Shown piece after piece: positions 37,141 through 45,301 of a DNA stretch of 64,000 bases. The stretch covers positions 143,505-207,504 of the forward strand of contig NZ_JACOMF010000006.1 of the NCBI RefSeq assembly GCF_014283215.1, given 5' to 3'. The translations under genes and the position numbers were made by a program. Position 1 is the stretch's first letter, and the number at the start of each line of letters is the position of its first letter. This DNA is from Siccirubricoccus deserti. Its GTDB lineage: Bacteria; Pseudomonadota; Alphaproteobacteria; Acetobacterales; Acetobacteraceae. A model generated the notes under the pieces. It was given only the letters and a program-made list of their open reading frames with translations, was not told where the DNA came from and searched no databases.

Positions 37141-37813
37141 AAGGCCGCGCCCCGGCCGCCTCGGCGCGGCTGAGCAGGTCCTCCAGCATGTCGAGCAACT
37201 CCTCGTCGGGCGGCAGCGTCTCGCGCAGCACATCCCCGTAGAGCGTCGCCGCGAGCGACTGGCGGAAGGGTAGGGGGTTTCCCCGCTCGGCCGCCGCGCG
37301 GGCGGTGGACAAGGTGAACTCGTCCACCGGCACGATGATGCCGAATCCGGCATGGAAGGGACCAGCATCGAAGAGGCGCATGCCGAATACCGCGTCCTCG
37401 GGCGCCGAAGCCTCAAGCCCCTTGTCCATCAGCCAGAGGCGCGCATCCCCCGCCAGCAGATCCTCCGCCCAGATGCCGGCGGCGGGGTGCCGCCCGGCGA
37501 CGCGGAACAGCGAGAAGCGCGCGCCGGCCATGGCCTCCGCCAGCGCCCGGTCGGGCGCATCGAGCGCCGCCGCGCCCTTGGCGAGGAAGCCGTCATAGGC
37601 GCGCCGGCCGCGCTGGTTCGGCTCGAACAGCGCAACGTCCATCAGCATCTCAAGGGCCTGGTCGTCATCCGGAAACGCATCGGCGCCGGGCAGGAGCTGC
37701 CGCAGCGCCCGGGTGAGGTCCGCCTTGGTGCAGGCCTTGACCGCGAGGCGCAGCACGTCCTGGATGCCGGCGCGGATCGGCCGGTAGGCGGCGAGGGCCT
37801 GCCGCCGGGTCAT
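37049..37813 (-). CDS. Conserved-looking protein of unknown function with read-through tail
   Basis: A 254-residue predicted cytoplasmic protein that I do not recognise. The first 220 residues look like a normal folded, mostly helical domain: MTRRQALAAYRPIRAGIQ, then FEPNQRGRRAYDGFL, and GRHPAAGIWAEDLL with FDAGPFHAGFGII. The last 30 residues are Pro/Arg/Ala-rich and are encoded over the 3' end of the convergent dihydroorotase gene, suggesting that the original stop was lost. GGAGG precedes the ATG, and the start overlaps the stop of the polyferredoxin gene (ATGA), so the two genes are coupled and probably functionally linked to the formate dehydrogenase accessory set. Confidence 0.7.
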   Translation of the reverse strand: MTRRQALAAYRPIRAGIQDVLRLAVKACTKADLTRALRQLLPGADAFPDDDQALEMLMDVALFEPNQRGRRAYDGFLAKGAAALDAPDRALAEAMAGARFSLFRVAGRHPAAGIWAEDLLAGDARLWLMDKGLEASAPEDAVFGMRLFDAGPFHAGFGIIVPVDEFTLSTARAAAERGNPLPFRQSLAATLYGDVLRETLPPDEELLDMLEDLLSRAEAAGARPSTPPAPPRSAPPGPAARRSPRPPALPRRRG

Positions 37814-39828
37814 GCCTCCTCGCCTCGCTCCCGCAACCAATCCTCCGAGGTCCGCGTTGCCGGCCGCGCCGGCCCCGCATAGGGGTCGACGCCGCCCTCG
37901 GTTGCCGCCACGGCGCGGCAATCCTCGCACATTTCCAGCACCGCCAGCCGCGCCGGTTCGGCGAACATCCAGTGGCCCGATGCGGTGAGCTTCGTCTTCA
38001 CCCGGGCGATGCTGCTGCGCGTCCCGAAGGGCTTGGCGCAGCGGGTGCAGTGCGCCGGCGCCTCCTCCTTCACCACCTGCGGCTGCGCCGCCGTCGCGGC
38101 GAAATTCAGCCGCGGCTCCAGGGTGATCACCTGCTCCGGGCAGGTCGTGGCGCAGAGGCCGCATTGCACGCAGGCGTCTTCCAGGAAGCGGAGCTGCGGG
38201 GTTTCCGGGTTCGCGCCCAGCGCCCCGGTCGGGCAGACCATGGTGCAGGCGAGGCAGAGGGTGCAGCCTTCCGCCACCCGCGCCAGGCCGAAGGGCGCCT
38301 TCTCCGGCATCGGCACGAGCTCCGGCCCGGCGGCGCCATGCAGTGCGCCCAGCGACTGGCGCAGGATCTCCCGCAGGCTGCCGAGGGCGAGGAATTGCGC
38401 CGCCGGGCGCGGAGCGCGCAGGGGCATCGCCGGGGCCAGCGCCTCGGCCAAGGTGAAGGGGTCGTCGGTCTCGATCGCCGCGGCGCGCGGCAGGGCCGTC
38501 GCCAGCCCGAGGCCGTCCAGCGCCACCCCGGCGTAGTCGAGGTTGCGGAACAGCCCCTCCACCCCATGCCCGCGCTTCGCCGGCAGCAGCACCCGCACCG
38601 CCGCGGCGCCCCAGGCGAATGCGGCGGCCAGGATCGCCAGGTCGAGCTGCGACACCTTATTCAGCCGCAGCGGCAGGACGCGGGCCGGCAGCCCCTCGCC
38701 ATGCCGCGCCAGCGCATCCAGCAGCGGCTCGCCATGCGCCGCATCGTGCAGCAGCAGCACCGGGTCATGCCCGCCGGCCTCGGCGAAGCCCAGCAGCAGG
38801 GCGCGCAGCCGGGCCAGGGTGGTCGTCGGCGGTGGCAGGGCGTAGGTGGCGGCGCCGGTCGGGCAGACCGCGGCGCAGGCGCCGCAGCCGGCGCAGATCT
38901 CGGCCGAGATCTGTACGCTGTCCTTGCCCGGCGTGATCGCTCCGGTCGGGCAGAGGTCGAGGCATCGGGTGCAGCCGGTGCGGCGGTTACGCGAATGGGC
39001 GCAGAGCCCGGCGTCGAACTGCACGAAACGCGGCTTGTCGAACTCGCCGACCAACCCGCCGGCCTCGCCGATCAGCCGCTCCACCGCCGCCGCATCGCCG
39101 GGGTCGGCGCGCAGGTAGCCCTGGCGCAGCGCCCCCGCAGGAAATAGCGGCGCCCCACCCGTCAGGTCGAGGATGATATCGCAGCGGCTACGCGCCGCAT
39201 CCTTCGCCGCCCCCCAGACGAAGGCGGCGCGGGAGGAAGGCGAGGGGGCGGCATAGCCATCCACCACCACCTCGAAACTGCCGAGCCAGCCGGTGGCGGT
39301 GCGGGCCCGGCCACGCAGGATGGGGAATTCGGCGCTGCGCGGCGGCGTCACCGGCTCCGCCCCGGTCAGCAGCACGGTCAGGTCCAGCCGGTCCGACAGG
39401 CGCTCGGCGGCGGCGATCGCCACCGCGTCGCGGCCGAGCACCAGGGTAATGCCCTCGCTCTTCAGCGACACCAGCGGGATCTGCGGCAGCGGCACCGCGG
39501 CGGCGGCCAGCAGTGCCGCCATCTTTGGCCCGGCCGCGGCCGCTTCGGCCGACCAGCCGGCATGCTCCCGGACGTTGACAAAGGCGAGAGGGGTGGTGGC
39601 GCCGGCGGCCTCCGCCTCCTGCGCGAAGAGCGGGGCCTCCTGGGTGCAGGCCACGGTGATGGGCCGCCCGGTCTCCAGCGCCGCCAGGAAGCGGTCGAGC
39701 TGGCTGCGGCAGAGCTGCTCGGCGGTGCGCAGTTCGGTGCCGCGAGCGGCGCAGCCGCTCCCCAGCGCCTTGCCGTCCAGCGGCATGCTGTCCTCACAAC
39801 TGCAGACGAAGGCAATGCGCTCGTTCAT
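37810..39828 (-). CDS. Multi-cluster 4Fe-4S ferredoxin-type protein
   Basis: A 672-residue cytoplasmic protein with four ferredoxin-type [4Fe-4S] sites. One pair lies mid-protein (CTRCLDLCPTGA and CAGCGACAAVCPTGA, about residues 288-325). The second lies near the C-terminus (CTLCLACTMVCPTGA and CVQCGLCATTCPEQ, about 525-570). A further CTRC...CEDC set in the last 80 residues looks like a zinc or Fe-S ribbon. Such proteins are found beside formate dehydrogenase genes with DUF3305/DUF3306 and TorD and may carry electrons to or from the molybdoenzyme. It is divergent from the accessory operon at 40012. Confidence 0.88.
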   Translation of the reverse strand: MNERIAFVCSCEDSMPLDGKALGSGCAARGTELRTAEQLCRSQLDRFLAALETGRPITVACTQEAPLFAQEAEAAGATTPLAFVNVREHAGWSAEAAAAGPKMAALLAAAAVPLPQIPLVSLKSEGITLVLGRDAVAIAAAERLSDRLDLTVLLTGAEPVTPPRSAEFPILRGRARTATGWLGSFEVVVDGYAAPSPSSRAAFVWGAAKDAARSRCDIILDLTGGAPLFPAGALRQGYLRADPGDAAAVERLIGEAGGLVGEFDKPRFVQFDAGLCAHSRNRRTGCTRCLDLCPTGAITPGKDSVQISAEICAGCGACAAVCPTGAATYALPPPTTTLARLRALLLGFAEAGGHDPVLLLHDAAHGEPLLDALARHGEGLPARVLPLRLNKVSQLDLAILAAAFAWGAAAVRVLLPAKRGHGVEGLFRNLDYAGVALDGLGLATALPRAAAIETDDPFTLAEALAPAMPLRAPRPAAQFLALGSLREILRQSLGALHGAAGPELVPMPEKAPFGLARVAEGCTLCLACTMVCPTGALGANPETPQLRFLEDACVQCGLCATTCPEQVITLEPRLNFAATAAQPQVVKEEAPAHCTRCAKPFGTRSSIARVKTKLTASGHWMFAEPARLAVLEMCEDCRAVAATEGGVDPYAGPARPATRTSEDWLRERGEEA

Positions 39829-40011
39829 GCCGCGGTCCCGGCGGCGCCCGAAGCGGATCGTGGTCCAGATGGGACCGTCATCGCTCCAGCCTGTTGTTTT
39901 TCCAGCAGATTCATGCCTTCAGGCCACCAGCCATCCGGCGATCCACTCTGGTCCAGGTGCCGAGGGGCGCATATATGCCGTCCTTCCTGTCCTTGCGAGG
40001 GAGAGCCCGCC

Positions 40012-40692
40012 ATCAGCACGACCGGCCTGCCGGACCTGCCGAGCGTCTTCGCCCCCGTCGCGCTGCGGGAAGGCGGCGATGCGCTGGCCCGGGCGCTGGC
40101 GCTGGCGCCGGAGCGCGGCGCCGGGACGCTGGCCTGGGTCCGCGCCTATGCCAGGGCCGAGGCGGCGGTGGTGCTGGAGCCGGAGATGCCGCTGGCCTCC
40201 GCCCGCCTCGCCTTCCACGCCGCGGCCAATGCCCTGGCCGATGCGGTGGCCGCCCTCGGCCCGCCAGAGGTGGCGGTGCAGCTTCGCTGGCCCGGAGTGC
40301 TGCTGGTCAATGCCGGGGAATGCGGCCGGGTGCGGCTGGCCGCACCACCGGGCACACCGGAAGATGCGGTGCCGGATTGGCTGGTCGTGGCGATGGAAGC
40401 CCGCCTCGCCTTCCCCGAAGGGCATGAGCCGGGCCGCGACCCCGGCCGCACCAGCCTGTTCGAGGAAGGCTTCTCCGACCTCGACTCCGCGGCGCTGACC
40501 GCCGCCTGGGCCCGCCACCTTATGGCCGGGCTGGATGATTGGCAGGCGCGTGGCCCGAAGCGGCTGGCGGAGCATTGCCTCGCGCGGCTGGCGGATGCGG
40601 TGCCGGGCCAGCGGCGGGGGATCGACCCTGGCACCGGCGATCTGGTGCTGGAGCGCGACGGCCTGCGCGAGCGCCAGGCGCTGCCGGCATGA
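40012..40692 (+). CDS. Biotin/lipoate ligase-like protein of the formate dehydrogenase locus
   Basis: A 226-residue protein of the biotin/lipoate A/B ligase family group found in formate dehydrogenase accessory operons. LRWPGVLLVNAGECGRVRLA and LVVAMEARLAFP match the ligase core, but the RWPNDL-type motif is altered (RWPGVLL). No ATG, GTG or TTG is in frame at a sensible place. The codon with a correct ribosome site (GGGAG, 9 nt upstream) is ATC at 40012, giving (M)STTGLPDLP; CTG 40027 is the alternative. The 3' end overlaps the DUF6505 ATG by 4 nt. Confidence 0.78.
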   Translation: MSTTGLPDLPSVFAPVALREGGDALARALALAPERGAGTLAWVRAYARAEAAVVLEPEMPLASARLAFHAAANALADAVAALGPPEVAVQLRWPGVLLVNAGECGRVRLAAPPGTPEDAVPDWLVVAMEARLAFPEGHEPGRDPGRTSLFEEGFSDLDSAALTAAWARHLMAGLDDWQARGPKRLAEHCLARLADAVPGQRRGIDPGTGDLVLERDGLRERQALPA

Positions 40693-41222
40693 CCCGGCTG
40701 CCCCGCACCCTGCGGCTCGACCCCTCGGATCTGGTGGTGTTCGAGCGGGCGGCGGAGCCCGGCGAATGGGCGGTGCCGGGCGGCTTCAGCTTCTGGGACG
40801 AGGACCCGTTGACGATGCCGGGCAAGCGCCGCCAGGCCTTCCGCAGCGGCTTCCTCGGCCTTGGTAGCTTCGGCTTTGCCACCCTGGTGGAGGTGGTGGA
40901 GGCTTCGCCGGCGCAGCGTGCGCAGGCGGTGGCGGCGCTTGCCGCGCATATCCGCGCCGCGCATGGCGCGCCGGACGAGGCCGCTGCCCTGGCCGCGGCG
41001 GAGGAGGAGATCGGCTTCGCCGCCTCGCTCTGCGACCATCCGCCGGGGACGGTGCTGGCGCTGTCCCGCAGCCTGGAGGCGGGCGCCGTTCGCGAGCAAT
41101 TCCGCACTCTGCACCGCCGCGCCGCACCGCACCGCGACTTCGGCGCCCTGCCGGTCTTCGCGGTGGTGGAGGTGGAGGGCGAGGCGCCCGAGCACCCCGA
41201 TCTGCGGAGGCTGCCGCCGTGA
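40689..41222 (+). CDS. DUF6505 family protein
   Basis: A 177-residue protein matching the DUF6505 group by its N-terminus LPRTLRLDPSDLVVFERAAEPGEWAVPGGF and the LTMPGKRRQAFRSGFLGL block. Its function is unknown. It lies in an overlapping run of five genes (ligase-like, DUF6505, DUF6352, DUF3305, DUF3306), each sharing about 4 nt with the next. That arrangement is common upstream of formate dehydrogenase genes in alphaproteobacteria. It is cytoplasmic by sequence, with no signal peptide or membrane helix. Confidence 0.78.
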   Translation: MTRLPRTLRLDPSDLVVFERAAEPGEWAVPGGFSFWDEDPLTMPGKRRQAFRSGFLGLGSFGFATLVEVVEASPAQRAQAVAALAAHIRAAHGAPDEAAALAAAEEEIGFAASLCDHPPGTVLALSRSLEAGAVREQFRTLHRRAAPHRDFGALPVFAVVEVEGEAPEHPDLRRLPP

Positions 41223-42250
41223 TCTCTCCAGGTGATTTCTGGCTCGCCTCCGGCCACCATCTTTGCGACCGCGACGCGGCCGGGCGGCTGGTGGCGACGC
41301 CGGATCTGTGGCGCGCCTTCCTCGCCCGGCCCGAGCTGGTGCCGCCGGCCGAGGCCTGCGACGCCGAGCTGGCGCTGCACACCGGCCTGCTGGCGGCGCC
41401 GCTGCGCCCGGTGCCGGCGGCCGAGGTCGCCGCGCTGGCGGATGCCGATGCGCGGGAGAATTGGCAGCTCTTCCTCGGCTTCCGCGACCTCGTGCAGGCG
41501 CGGCCGACCCTGGAAGCCGCCTGGCTGGCGCTGTTTCGCGGGAACGTAGCGGGTATCCCGCCGCTGTTCCTGCAGATGCTGACGCACCTCATCACCCGCG
41601 CCGCGCTGGAAGGCTGCGGCGACGCCTTCACCCTGCGCGCCGCCGAGCTGTTTTTCCGCCCGCAACGCGCCGCCATCCACCAGGGCGCCACCCTGCTGGC
41701 CGATGAGGAGCATCTGGATGCCCGCGCCGCCGGCGGCGACCTCGGCACCATCGGCCGGCTGCTGACCGAGGCCGACGCGACGCCGCGGGAGGTGGAGCTG
41801 GAGGTGCTGTCGGAGGCGAATGCGCCGGCGTATCCGGCGCGGTCCGATGCGCATGACCTCGCCCTGGATATCGCCGAGGGCCGGCCGGGCCAGCACGGGC
41901 TGGCGCGGGCGCTGGAATGCTTCATCCTGCACGTGATCGGTGAGCCGGTGACGATCCGCCCGGTGCCGGTCATCGAGGACCGGAACTGGCGCTGGCATGT
42001 CGGGCTGGACGTCGAGGCAACTGCCATCGCCAACGCGCTGTGGCAGGGCGAGCGGGTGCAGCAGGCGCGGCTGGCGCGTATCCTCTGGCTTGGGGTGCTG
42101 GAATTCGCTGACGCCTCCCGCGTGCTGCCGCGCGCCGCCGGAAGACCGGTCTACCTGGCGCTGGCGATGGATGCGGCGCAGCGGGTGCGCATGAAGCCGC
42201 AGAACCTGGCCACCGGCCTGCCGTTGAAGACCGTGGAGCAGGCCACATGA
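41219..42250 (+). CDS. DUF6352 family protein
   Basis: A 343-residue protein matching the DUF6352 group, starting ISPGDFWLASGHHLCDRDAAGRLVATPDL. A conserved middle reads LFFRPQRAAIHQG with LLADEEHLDA, and the C-terminal part has the NWRWHVGLDVEA block. The start is a GTG overlapping the DUF6505 stop. Its function is unknown; association with formate dehydrogenase genes points to assembly or cofactor insertion. It is cytoplasmic and its 3' end overlaps DUF3305. Confidence 0.8.
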   Translation: MISPGDFWLASGHHLCDRDAAGRLVATPDLWRAFLARPELVPPAEACDAELALHTGLLAAPLRPVPAAEVAALADADARENWQLFLGFRDLVQARPTLEAAWLALFRGNVAGIPPLFLQMLTHLITRAALEGCGDAFTLRAAELFFRPQRAAIHQGATLLADEEHLDARAAGGDLGTIGRLLTEADATPREVELEVLSEANAPAYPARSDAHDLALDIAEGRPGQHGLARALECFILHVIGEPVTIRPVPVIEDRNWRWHVGLDVEATAIANALWQGERVQQARLARILWLGVLEFADASRVLPRAAGRPVYLALAMDAAQRVRMKPQNLATGLPLKTVEQAT

Positions 42251-42798
42251 CCGAACCGCCACGTCAGGGCGCCGGCCGGCTGGAGGTACCGGGGACGCTC
42301 CACATCCCGGTTGCGGTGCTGGCCGAGCGCCGGCCCGGGATGACCCGCTGGGCCGAATGGGCCTGGTACGCGGTGGAAGTGCTGGAGGTGGCGCCTGAGC
42401 TGCCGCCCTGGACCCTGCTGCGCGAGGAGGCCGGGCGCAGCCTGTTCTTCGCCGGCACCGCCGAGGTGGCACTCTACCCCACCGACACGCCGAATTACCG
42501 CGATAACCTGGCCGCTGCCGCGCCGCGCATCTGGGTGGTGCTGCGCCCGGTTCCGCAGCAGCCGGGCATGGCCCTGCACGCGGTAACGGTCGATACCGGA
42601 GAGGCGCATGTCTACGCCGAGAGCGGCGCCGATTTGCTGGAAAGCCTGCCGCTGCCGCCCGGCTTGCGGGCAGTGATGGAAGCCTTCGTCGCCGAGCACC
42701 ATGTCGAGCGCGCCTTCCACAAGCGCCGCCGCGACCGGGCCGATCCCGATGCGTTGGGCAAGCGGCCGGGTGGGCGGCAGGGCAAGGAGGCGGAATGA
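42247..42798 (+). CDS. DUF3305 domain protein
   Basis: A 183-residue protein of the DUF3305 family, found in formate dehydrogenase accessory operons. The core is IPVAVLAERRPGMTRWAEWAWYAVEV, then FFAGTAEVALYPTDTPNYRDNL and WVVLRPV. The basic tail KRRRDRADPDALG is typical. It overlaps DUF6352 and DUF3306 by 4 nt each. No enzymatic motif is seen; the role in formate dehydrogenase maturation or attachment is inferred from gene order. Confidence 0.85.
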   Translation: MTEPPRQGAGRLEVPGTLHIPVAVLAERRPGMTRWAEWAWYAVEVLEVAPELPPWTLLREEAGRSLFFAGTAEVALYPTDTPNYRDNLAAAAPRIWVVLRPVPQQPGMALHAVTVDTGEAHVYAESGADLLESLPLPPGLRAVMEAFVAEHHVERAFHKRRRDRADPDALGKRPGGRQGKEAE

Positions 42799-43364
42799 GC
42801 GGGCAGGAAGGCTTTCTCGCCCGCTGGTCCCGCCGCAAGCGCGCCGCGGCAGAGCCGTCCGCGCCTGAGCCGTTGCCCGTGCCGGCGTCGGTGGAAGCCG
42901 TGCCCGAACCACCCGCGGTGCCGGAATTCGACCCGGCCAGCCTGCCCGCGGTTGAGAGCCTGACCTTGGAGAGCGACTTCACCGCCTTCCTGCGGGCGGA
43001 GGTGCCGGCGGCGCTGCGGCAGGCGGCGCTGCGGCGGATGTGGAGCCTCGACCCGGACATTCGCGACTATGTCGGCCCGGCCGATTACGCCTGGGATTTC
43101 AATGCGCCGGATGGCATGCCGGGCTTTGCCCTGGAGCTGGGCGGCGATGTGAAGCGGCTGCTTGCCCAGGCCATCGGGCTCGGCGAGCAGCCAGAGGCGG
43201 CGGATGCCGAGGCCGTCCCCGACGCGCCGCCGCCGGTGGCCGAACCCTCGCCGTTGCTGGCGCAGGCCGCCCCGCCGGCCCCGCCGCTGCCACCGGTGCC
43301 GGAGATGCCTGCCGCGCCGGTACCCTCGCCACGGCGTTCGCATGGCAGTGCGCGCCCCAGCTGA
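42795..43364 (+). CDS. DUF3306 domain protein
   Basis: A 189-residue protein of the DUF3306 family. The N-terminus GFLARWSRRKRAAA is the family signature. The core SDFTAFLRAEVPAALRQAALRRMWSLDP, followed by DYVGPADYAWDFN, is well conserved, and a Pro/Ala-rich tail of about 50 residues ends it. It follows DUF3305 with a 4-nt overlap and comes just before the TorD chaperone gene. The function is unknown and tied by context to formate dehydrogenase biogenesis. Confidence 0.85.
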   Translation: MSGQEGFLARWSRRKRAAAEPSAPEPLPVPASVEAVPEPPAVPEFDPASLPAVESLTLESDFTAFLRAEVPAALRQAALRRMWSLDPDIRDYVGPADYAWDFNAPDGMPGFALELGGDVKRLLAQAIGLGEQPEAADAEAVPDAPPPVAEPSPLLAQAAPPAPPLPPVPEMPAAPVPSPRRSHGSARPS

Positions 43365-43456
43365 CCCCATCCGTGGCTTGATCGGCGACTGGAACCGATC
43401 CTTGTGGAGGCTCGGTCGGTTCCGGCACCTTGCAGCCTGGTTCAGGACACCGCTTC

Positions 43457-44083
43457 ATGCAGGCGACGATTTTGCGAGAGGGTGTGGCTAGAGTGGAAGC
43501 GGCGGGACCGGATGCGGTGGACAGGGAGCGGGCGCAGCTTTTCGCGCTGCTCGGCCGGTTGCTGTCCGCTGCCCCGGATGCGGCGCTGCTCGCCGGCCTT
43601 GCCCGGCTCGACGGCGATGCGACGCCGCTGGGCACCGCCTTCGCCCGGCTGGCGGAAGCCGCCGCGGCGGCACGGCCGGAGACGGCGGAGCGCGAGTTCT
43701 TCGACCTGTTCATTGGCGTCGGCCGCGGCGAGCTGCTGCCCTATGCCTCCTACTACCTGACCGGCTTCCTGCATGAGCGGCCGCTGGCCGAGCTGCGCGC
43801 CACACTGGGCGCCCTCGGCATCGCCCGCGCCGCCGGCGTGCCGGAGCCCGAGGACCACATCGCTTTCGTCTGCGAGGCCTATGCCGGGCTGATCGAGGAC
43901 CGCTTCGGCGGCGCGGCGCCGGATGCGGCGGCGGAGTTCTTCGCCCGGCATCTGCGCCCTTGGGCCGGCCGCTGCTTCGCCGATCTGGAGGTCGCCGCGG
44001 CGGCCCGCTTCTACCGCGCGGTCGGCGCCCTGGGGCGCATCGCGATCGAGATCGAACAGGCCGCCAGCGAGCTGCCCGCATAA
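43457..44083 (+). CDS. TorD/DmsD-family molybdoenzyme chaperone
   Basis: A 208-residue all-helical chaperone of the TorD/DmsD family that protects the apo-form of a molybdoenzyme until its cofactor is inserted and it is exported. The signature REFFDLFIGVGRGELLPYASYYLTGFLHERPLAELR and the EPEDHIAFVCEAYAGLI stretch are characteristic. The start is uncertain: ATG 43457 lacks a clear ribosome site, and a GTG at 43493 has GAGAGGG about 10 nt upstream. The expected client, formate dehydrogenase, is represented downstream only by pseudogene fragments. Confidence 0.88.
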   Translation: MQATILREGVARVEAAGPDAVDRERAQLFALLGRLLSAAPDAALLAGLARLDGDATPLGTAFARLAEAAAAARPETAEREFFDLFIGVGRGELLPYASYYLTGFLHERPLAELRATLGALGIARAAGVPEPEDHIAFVCEAYAGLIEDRFGGAAPDAAAEFFARHLRPWAGRCFADLEVAAAARFYRAVGALGRIAIEIEQAASELPA

Positions 44084-44102
44084 ATCATAAATTAAGCATG
44101 AG

Positions 44103-44315
44103 ATGCCCTGGGGCACCAACCGGCGTTGCCTCGTCACCATCATCGACGGCAGGCCGGGCGAGCGCAGCATCTCCATCGCCGGCATGCATGGCACCGATGC
44201 GCCCTGCGCCGCGGCCTGCCTGGTGAGCTGCTTCTACACCACCGCCGATGCAGGGGTGCCGCATGACAAGGATCGGGGCATCGGTTGCGGCTACTCCTGC
44301 TACGCCAGCCCATCC
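44103..44315 (+). pseudogene. Formate dehydrogenase beta (Fe-S) subunit remnant
   Basis: The frame from 44103 reads PWGTNRRCLVTIIDGRPGERS, then AGMHGTDAPCAAACLVSCFYTTAD and a HDKDRGIGCGYSCYASP stretch. This aligns with the Fe-S subunit of formate dehydrogenase, where the live motifs are ACMHC, PCAAVCPV and CIGCGYCFYACP. Several cluster cysteines are lost and Pro residues next to them have changed. Both the start (first cluster motif) and most of the 3' half are missing. The gene is dead; the normal neighbour, the catalytic alpha subunit, is absent. Confidence 0.75.
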
Positions 44316-44715
44316 CGGACCAGTTCGACATCGCCCGGTTGAAGGCCGGCGGTGGCTTCAGGCGCAGCAGCCACCCGCCGGCGGGGCGCTGTAACACCGG
44401 GTGCGAGCCGATCTTCCGGATCACCGTGCCGGGCGGCGGGATATGTACTGGTCTTCCCCTTGCCGTCACCGGTAATGCCGGACAGCCGCTTTCTCCTGTC
44501 GTGCACGGGCTGCTGGCGGTACCGACGGTTGCCGCCATGCTGGCGCACATCTACATCGGGAAGGCCGGCATGGAAGGCGCATGGGCGCCGGCCAGGTCGA
44601 TGCCAACTAGGCGAAGGAACATCACGCGCTGTGGGTGGACCAGGAGCTGGCGAAGGCAGGCGCGGCGGTGATCGCCCCGGGCGCGAAGGCGGTTGGCGCA
44701 AACTGGATCGGATCG
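44316..44715 (+). pseudogene. Formate dehydrogenase gamma (cytochrome b) subunit remnant
   Basis: The frame reads PDQFDIARLKAGGGF, then HPPAGRCNTGCEPIF, and VHGLLAVPTVAAMLAHIYIGKAGMEGAW, which matches the C-terminal half of the membrane cytochrome b subunit. After about 44585 a frameshift moves the homologous sequence (VDAN, then KEHHALWVDQELAKAGAA and a PGAKAVGA tail) to another frame, with a stop codon inside it. The N-terminal membrane helices are missing. The remnant follows the beta-subunit fragment directly, so both decayed as one block. Confidence 0.75.
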
Positions 44716-44788
44716 CGGAGCGGTCTGAACGCCGCAGCGTCCGGACGAGCCGCGTGACTCCGACCGCTCCACCTATGGGCCTGGCGCC

Positions 44789-45292
44789 ATGAAGCTGATT
44801 GGCCTCGCCGGCTGGAGCGGGGCCGGCAAGACCACCTTGCTGGCGAAGCTGATCCCCTGTCTGGTCGCGCGGGGGGTGGGCGTCTCCACCATCAAGCACG
44901 CCCATCACCGCTTTGACATCGACACCCCGGGCAAGGACAGCTGGATCCACCGCCAGGCCGGGGCGCGGCAGGTGCTGGTCGGCTCCGACCAGCGCTGGGC
45001 CCTCCTGACCGAGCTGCGCGGCATGCCGGAGCCGGCGCTGCCGGAGCTGCTCAGCCATCTCTCCCCGGTGGATCTGGTGATTGTCGAGGGCTTCAAGCGC
45101 GACCGTCATCCGAAGATCGAGGTTCATCGCGCCGCCAACGCCAAGCCCTGGCTGCACCCGGAGGACCCGGCCATCCTCGCCATCGCCAGCGATACAGCCC
45201 CGCCCGCCGCCCTGCCCTGGGCGGCGCTGGACGACGCCGAGGCGATCGCCGACCTCGCCTTGCGCTACGCCGTGGACGCGGGTTCCTGGTAG
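44789..45292 (+). CDS. mobB: Molybdopterin-guanine dinucleotide biosynthesis protein B
   Basis: A 167-residue P-loop GTPase that assists formation of the guanine dinucleotide form of molybdenum cofactor. Walker A GWSGAGKTTL is at 8-17, TIKHAHHRFDIDTPGKDS follows, and the VDLVIVEGFKRDRHPKIEVH block is diagnostic. The length is normal. It lies 9 bp before moeA and downstream of the dead formate dehydrogenase fragments. Molybdenum cofactor is still needed by other enzymes, which could explain why it stays intact. Confidence 0.95.
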   Translation: MKLIGLAGWSGAGKTTLLAKLIPCLVARGVGVSTIKHAHHRFDIDTPGKDSWIHRQAGARQVLVGSDQRWALLTELRGMPEPALPELLSHLSPVDLVIVEGFKRDRHPKIEVHRAANAKPWLHPEDPAILAIASDTAPPAALPWAALDDAEAIADLALRYAVDAGSW

Positions 45293-45301
45293 GATCGGCC
45301 C

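Noticed and set aside
44285..44671. 128-codon open frame downstream of torD as an intact gene
   Set aside because: It is the surviving frame of the cytochrome b subunit remnant; the homologous C-terminus continues in another frame with a stop.
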